From assembly GCA_963579025.1 (NCBI GenBank), contig CAUZFZ010000245.1, forward strand, positions 1 to 10,998: DNA of 10,998 nucleotides, read 5' to 3'. Made by a program: the position numbers and the translations under genes. Positions 8,304-10,998 of this stretch are shown here, in pieces. Numbering within the stretch: the stretch's first letter is position 1; each line of letters begins with the position of its first letter. The stretch comes from CAUZFZ01 sp963579025 (GTDB lineage: Bacteria; Planctomycetota; Planctomycetia; Planctomycetales; Planctomycetaceae). The notes beneath the pieces were generated by a model. The model saw only the letters and a list, made by a program, of their open reading frames with translations, searched no databases and was not told the DNA's origin.

Positions 8304-8310
8304 AGAAGGA
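8304..8310 (+). promoter_or_regulatory. Ribosome binding site of the TPR gene
   Basis: AGAAGGA lies 8 nt before the GTG at 8319. The in-frame TTG at 8301 overlaps this site and has no site of its own, so the GTG is the likely start. Just upstream, CTGAAAC (8270-8276) and GTTTCAG (8293-8299) could pair immediately before this site. Confidence 0.65.
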
Positions 8311-8318
8311 ATTGCCCC

Positions 8319-9143
8319 GTGACTTATTCCGCTCCTGCTCTGGCTCAGAGTACGTCTGCGTCCGCAACGGTCACCCTGCAACTGATGGAATCCGCACGCC
8401 AGCTTGATTCCACGGGTGAAATTGACGCGGCCGAGATGGCTTACCGAGCTGCAACGCTGTGCGACTCCGGTCCCGAGTCTCGATTAGCTCTGGCCGACTT
8501 CCTGCTGCGGGTCGAGCGAACCGACCACGCGGTGACTGAGTATGAACTGCTGCTGGAGATGGGCCGGCGAGTCAGCGACTCGAAGCTGATCGAAGTGGCT
8601 TCGCACAACCTGGCAGCGGCACTGCGTGAAACAGGACGCCCGGAACGGGCCGCGGCCTTGCAGCATCAATCGATGCAGGAAGGGCTGGAAGGCACGGGCG
8701 AAGTCGATCCCGCCGATTTGACCGCGCGGGCAACGGACGCAATCGCTCAGGAAGACTACGCACTCGCGGGAGACCTGCTGCAAAGATCGTTACAGGTTGA
8801 GGAGTCGCGGCAGAATCAGAGCGGCATTGCCGCCGACTGTGCCAATCTGGGAGTGCTGGCTTCTTTACAGGGAGACCGATCTCGAGCCATCCGTTACCTG
8901 GGCCGCGCCTGGCACGCTCATCGGCAGACCGGTGACGACCGCGGAGCCGGAACAGACATGATGAACCTGGTAGAAGTCTTCAGTTCAGCAAATCGATGGA
9001 GCCTGGCCGCGCGTTGCTGTCGCCGTGCGATTGTCTGTTTCGAGCGGGCTCGCGCGAGTCGTTCCCTGGCCGCTGCCAGGTCACGTCTGGCTGAAGTCGA
9101 GAAGATTGTGGAACTGTTCGACAGTGACCCGTTGATGAATTGA
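8319..9143 (+). CDS. TPR-repeat protein of unknown role
   Basis: A 274-residue protein that starts at GTG 8319, chosen because AGAAGGA is 8 nt upstream. It appears cytoplasmic: no signal peptide or membrane segment is visible. It is built of paired helices with TPR-like spacing of small and aromatic residues: AAEMAYRAATLCDSG (about 37-51), RTDHAVTEYELLLEMG (67-82), EDYALAGDLLQRSLQVEE (145-162), ANLGVLASLQGDRSRAIRYL (175-194) and ANRWSLAARCCRRAIVCFER (224-243). TPRs are scaffolds for protein binding; no catalytic domain is visible. It precedes the PTPS-family gene by 86 bp on the same strand, so the two may be cotranscribed. That neighbourhood is the only hint of role, and I do not assign a function. 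Confidence is high that it is a real gene and moderate that it is TPR. Confidence 0.85.
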   Translation: MTYSAPALAQSTSASATVTLQLMESARQLDSTGEIDAAEMAYRAATLCDSGPESRLALADFLLRVERTDHAVTEYELLLEMGRRVSDSKLIEVASHNLAAALRETGRPERAAALQHQSMQEGLEGTGEVDPADLTARATDAIAQEDYALAGDLLQRSLQVEESRQNQSGIAADCANLGVLASLQGDRSRAIRYLGRAWHAHRQTGDDRGAGTDMMNLVEVFSSANRWSLAARCCRRAIVCFERARASRSLAAARSRLAEVEKIVELFDSDPLMN

Positions 9144-9200
9144 GGAATGGGGCATACGAACCTGTCGCTTGACCGAGCGCAGCCGAAACTTGACCCTCCG

Positions 9201-9223
9201 CTCCCGAGCACTTTCTCCGGGAG
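9201..9223 (+). promoter_or_regulatory. Small hairpin that could cover the Shine-Dalgarno of the PTPS-family gene
   Basis: CTCCCG (9201-9206) can pair with CGGGAG (9218-9223), with an 11-nt loop. The right arm contains GGGAG (9219-9223), the probable ribosome binding site 6 nt before the ATG at 9230. This could reduce translation or be chance; a 6-bp stem is short. It does not match the preQ1 riboswitch patterns I know. Confidence 0.3.
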
Positions 9224-9229
9224 TAGAAC

Positions 9230-9742
9230 ATGTCCAGCGAAACCTGGCGCGTGCGTGTCACGAAAGATCACCTGGTCTTCAGCGCCGCGCATTTCATCAC
9301 GTTCAATGGCAACGTCTGCGAGCGTCTGCATGGTCACAACTGGCGGACCGCAGTCGAGCTGACCGGTCCGCTGGACGAGAATCACTACGTGTTCGATTTC
9401 ATTGCGCTGCGGGACGCGATGCAAAGCATCGTCAATGAACTCGACCATCGCGTGCTGCTGCCAGCGAACCACCCGTTGATTCGTGTGACCGAATCGGAGC
9501 GTGAGGTCGAGGCGAGTTTCGAAGACCGTCGCTGGGTCTTTCCTCGCGAGGACTGCGTCATTCTGCCTGTCGAAAACACGACGGCGGAGTTGATCGCGCG
9601 CTGGATCGGCGGGCGACTTCGGCCGACGGTGCAGTCCGGATACGGACCCGCAGTTTCGATGATGAGGATTGAAGTCGAAGAGAACTTCGGCCAGTGGGCG
9701 ATCTGCGAAATCCCAGTGGCGCCGACTGAGCCGGCTACGTAA
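9230..9742 (+). CDS. queD: 6-carboxy-5,6,7,8-tetrahydropterin synthase-like enzyme (QueD/PTPS family)
   Basis: A 170-residue cytoplasmic enzyme. Family members convert 7,8-dihydroneopterin triphosphate; QueD makes 6-carboxytetrahydropterin for queuosine and other 7-deazaguanines. Visible motifs: FSAAHF with zinc ligand His21; CERLHGHN with catalytic Cys30 and zinc ligands His34 and His36 (the CxxxHGH spacing of QueD); VFDFIALRDAM (54-64); LDHRVLL with catalytic Asp72-His73; ENTTAELIARWI (115-126), matching the conserved PTAE-like region; and a late Glu (Glu151), probably the pterin anchor. It is longer than E. coli QueD (about 120 residues), mainly because of residues 84-113 (SEREVEASFEDRRWVFPRED), a PTPS subtype insert. 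The ATG is preceded by GGGAG at 6 nt. No queC, queE or queF is in the window. Retention of Cys30 argues against the folate-type PTPS-III. A role in another pterin route, such as the tetrahydromethanopterin cofactor known in planctomycetes, is an alternative. Confidence 0.85.
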   Translation: MSSETWRVRVTKDHLVFSAAHFITFNGNVCERLHGHNWRTAVELTGPLDENHYVFDFIALRDAMQSIVNELDHRVLLPANHPLIRVTESEREVEASFEDRRWVFPREDCVILPVENTTAELIARWIGGRLRPTVQSGYGPAVSMMRIEVEENFGQWAICEIPVAPTEPAT

Positions 9743-9764
9743 CCGTGGTCTGGTGAACACGGTT
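9741..9764. terminator. Hairpin just after the PTPS-family stop, possible terminator
   Basis: AACCGTG (9741-9747) and CACGGTT (9758-9764) form a perfect 7-bp stem with a 10-nt loop, overlapping the stop codon. No T run follows (TCGAGCG), so intrinsic termination is doubtful. Confidence 0.35.
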
Positions 9765-9783
9765 TCGAGCGAGTCTCTTCAGG

Positions 9784-9810
9784 CCACGCGCGGTTGAGGG
9801 CCGCTCGTGG
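9784..9810. terminator. Strong hairpin between the convergent genes, possible shared terminator
   Basis: CCACGCGCGG (9784-9793) pairs with CCGCTCGTGG (9801-9810), 9 of 10 bp, with a 7-nt loop. It lies 28 nt past the T2SSF stop and 42 nt past the PTPS-family stop, where both transcripts should end. No T tract is present on either strand. Confidence 0.4.
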
Positions 9811-9837
9811 TTACGGGCCAGTCGCGGTGTAGTCGTT

Positions 9838-10662
9838 CTACTGAAGTACGTCGGTCGCCGTGCCCGTCCCTTCCCGAATCTGCTGCAGTCCGCCGCCGTC
9901 GAAGAATTCCTGCAGTTCGAGAATTGCCGGTCCCATCAGGAACATGAACACCGCGGGCATCATGAACAGCACGGTCGGGAACATCAGCTTGAACGCAGCA
10001 CTGTTTGCCTTCTCGTCCGTTCGTTGACGAAGGCTTTCCCGCATTGTCGAGCTGTATTCGGTCAATGCGTTCGAGGCACTTGTTCCCATACGATCGGATT
10101 GCGTCATCAGGTTGGTGAAGGAATCGACCTCCGGCACATCGACCCGCCGAGCAAAATTCTCCAGCGCGATGCGCAGGTTTCCGACCTCGGCCTGCTGGAC
10201 GACGATCGCCAGCTCGCCGGCCAGGACGGGATAGACGGGCTTCAGGTCCCCAGCGATACGCTTCAACGAATCCGGGATCGTCAGGCCCTGGCTGACACAC
10301 ATGTTGAGCATGTCCAGCATGTCGGGCACCGCCCGTTCCAACTGGCTGCGGCGTTCGGTGGCCTTGTTCTGAATCAGAATTCGTGGGACGGCCCAGAGCG
10401 AGGCAGGGACAATCAGCATCGCCCCGAGAACCCACGGTTCGGCTTGTGCGGGCACCACAAGCAGCAGACAACCAAGCATGACCAGCGAGACGAACACGAG
10501 CAGGAAACGAATGGCCTGCAGATTCTGCATGGCATGCGGCTGATGGTAGCCCGCCTGGGCCAATTCGTCGTAAGTCCGTTCCACGTCCGATACGGGCATC
10601 AGCGCGGCCAATGCCGGAGTTGCCGCACCGAATGCATAATCGCTGGTGTCGGCCGATGCCAA
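9838..10662 (-). CDS. TadC-like type II secretion system F (T2SSF) family inner-membrane protein
   Basis: Platform protein of a Tad/Flp-type pilus or type II-like secretion machine; it would work with the TadA ATPase and TadB in the inner membrane. The shortest supported form starts at TTG 10662 (274 residues, TAG stop at 9838). From that start: the N-terminal motif DYAFGAATPALAALMP (8-23), a short amphipathic part, membrane segments at about 52-70 and 76-95, the cytoplasmic T2SSF helical domain (about 108-225, including RAVPDMLDMLNMCVSQGLTIPDSL and LTEYSSTMRESLRQR parts) and a C-terminal membrane segment (226-247, LMFPTVLFMMPAVFMFLMG). The start is uncertain: the TTG has no Shine-Dalgarno, and the same frame stays open with coding character to 10977. 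The gene converges on the PTPS-family gene. TadB would be expected just upstream, beyond the right edge. Family assignment is firm; naming it TadC rather than TadB is inference from the motif and the short C terminus. Confidence 0.85.
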   Translation of the reverse strand: MASADTSDYAFGAATPALAALMPVSDVERTYDELAQAGYHQPHAMQNLQAIRFLLVFVSLVMLGCLLLVVPAQAEPWVLGAMLIVPASLWAVPRILIQNKATERRSQLERAVPDMLDMLNMCVSQGLTIPDSLKRIAGDLKPVYPVLAGELAIVVQQAEVGNLRIALENFARRVDVPEVDSFTNLMTQSDRMGTSASNALTEYSSTMRESLRQRTDEKANSAAFKLMFPTVLFMMPAVFMFLMGPAILELQEFFDGGGLQQIREGTGTATDVLQ

Positions 10663-10977
10663 CTCGCCGGGAGATACGCGCGGGATATGCTCGGGTTCGG
10701 GAAACTGATCGTCCCGGTCCCGGAACAGTTCGCTTTTGCTCCAACTGACGGCCTGTTCGCTGTCGCCCGAAGGCTGCCAGGCTGCTGCTTCCGGAGGTGA
10801 CCAGGCCGTTCCCGGCCCCGATGAACTCGCGGCGGACCAGGCCGGCGTCTCTGTTGGCGATGACAGTTCGACAGCAATTCCCGGACGGTCTGTCTCCTCG
10901 GGGATTTTGGGGCTCAGAGCGGAGTGAGGAGGGTTTTGCTCGGACGATGGGGCTGGTGCGACTGGCTTTGAGCTGAC
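10663..10977 (-). other. Open, coding-like N-terminal extension of the T2SSF gene, without a normal start codon
   Basis: These 105 codons continue the T2SSF frame upstream to a TGA at 10978-10980, with no ATG, GTG or TTG before the TTG at 10662. The translation is Pro/Ser/Glu-rich (SKPVAPAPSSEQNPP, DQFPEPEHIPRVSPGEL). It has four spaced Trp motifs (PAWSAA, TAWSPP, AAWQPS, VSWSKS), which looks like a real disordered linker rather than noise. The ATG at 10981 is in the other frame; removing one A from the AAA of CTCAAAGCC would join it as MSQLKPVAPAP. I infer that the real protein starts at 10981 and that a one-base excess, real or technical, separates the parts. Confidence 0.55.
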
Positions 10978-10998
10978 TCATCGGGTCGCGTGCCTGTT
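10978..10998 (-). CDS. Possible 3' end of an upstream minus-strand gene (six codons)
   Basis: Reading into the window from the right edge, the last codons would give NRHATR followed by TGA at 10980-10978. That TGA overlaps the ATG at 10981-10979 as ATGA, a common stop-start overlap in operons. TadB or another Tad gene would be expected here, but six codons cannot identify anything. Confidence 0.25.
   Translation of the reverse strand, partial: NRHATR

Larger units (their letters stand above)
7259..8318. other. Gene-free region of about 1 kb between divergent genes, containing palindromic repeats
   Basis: This stretch separates the minus-strand subtilase gene from the plus-strand TPR gene, so promoters for both should lie here. 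I find no reading frame with a credible protein. Short frames over the repeats translate to strings such as SPGFQPR, an artefact of the repeat. The stretch holds a nested palindrome at 7396-7629, a single repeat copy at 7803-7885 and hairpins at 8244-8261 and 8270-8299. I see nothing recognisable at 7630-7800. At 7886-8060 I see no structure that I can name. Confidence 0.7.

Noticed and set aside
7903..8407. Open frames of about 110-120 codons on both strands between the repeats and the TPR gene
   Set aside because: No Shine-Dalgarno, no domain, and compositionally unlike the neighbouring genes. The frame at 8039-8407 overlaps the start of the TPR gene.
9144..9229. PreQ1 riboswitch before the PTPS-family gene
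   Set aside because: The gap lacks the short GC stem with C-rich loop and A-rich tail of preQ1-I, and is too short for the larger classes. Only a simple 6-bp hairpin is seen.
8918..9760. Minus-strand open frame of 280 codons opposite the TPR and PTPS-family genes
   Set aside because: The opposite strand carries the PTPS-family gene with all catalytic motifs. This frame is Arg-rich and featureless.
9779..10981. Minus-strand open frame of 400 codons starting at ATG 10981
   Set aside because: It overlaps the T2SSF gene in another frame over most of its length and its translation is Arg/Gly/Pro-rich with no domain. Only its first few codons may be used, before a frame break.

Overview
This window looks like planctomycete chromosome. 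Three things suggest it. The first is a giant exported protein with a planctomycete-type N-terminal LEPR-like motif (LEQRCLLT) ahead of a subtilase domain, beta-helix repeats and FG-GAP repeats. The second is a Tad-type T2SSF membrane protein of the kind common in that phylum. The third is a set of intergenic palindromic repeats built on CCCGGGGTTTCAACCCCGGG, which I remember from many planctomycete genomes. The assignment rests on motifs and memory; no database was searched.

Layout. Positions 1-7246 (minus strand) hold one giant gene that runs off the left edge. It starts at an ATG at 7246 with a good Shine-Dalgarno. It encodes, in order: an LEPR-like export region, a subtilisin (S8) protease with intact catalytic residues, an Ig-like domain, beta-helix module I, an SdrD-B-like domain, five FG-GAP/VCBS repeats and beta-helix module II. 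After a +1 frame break near 1598-1600, a long beta-rich repeat region continues in the next frame to position 1. That tail carries a 203-bp, almost perfect direct repeat with a 738-bp (246-codon) period. The left end of the protein (its C terminus) is outside the window.

Positions 7247-8318 hold no gene I can support. They contain a nested palindromic element (7396-7629), a third single copy of the same unit (7803-7885), and some small hairpins upstream of the next gene.

Positions 8319-9742 (plus strand) hold a TPR-like protein of unknown role, followed after 86 bp by a 6-carboxytetrahydropterin synthase-like (QueD/PTPS family) enzyme. A short convergent gap with two hairpins (9741-9810) separates this pair from a minus-strand gene for a TadC-like T2SSF inner-membrane protein (9838-10662). 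The coding signal of that gene continues in frame up to 10977 but has no ATG or GTG start. An ATG at 10981 overlaps a TGA (ATGA) but lies in the other frame, so a second +1 frame problem is likely there.

Functionally the window is a patchwork: an exported adhesin/protease-like giant, a small pterin/7-deazaguanine enzyme with a TPR neighbour, and part of a Tad secretion/pilus gene cluster that probably continues past the right edge. I found no defence system, CRISPR array, transposase or RNA gene. The items most worth checking are the two frame breaks, the near-identical intragenic repeat and the nested palindrome.
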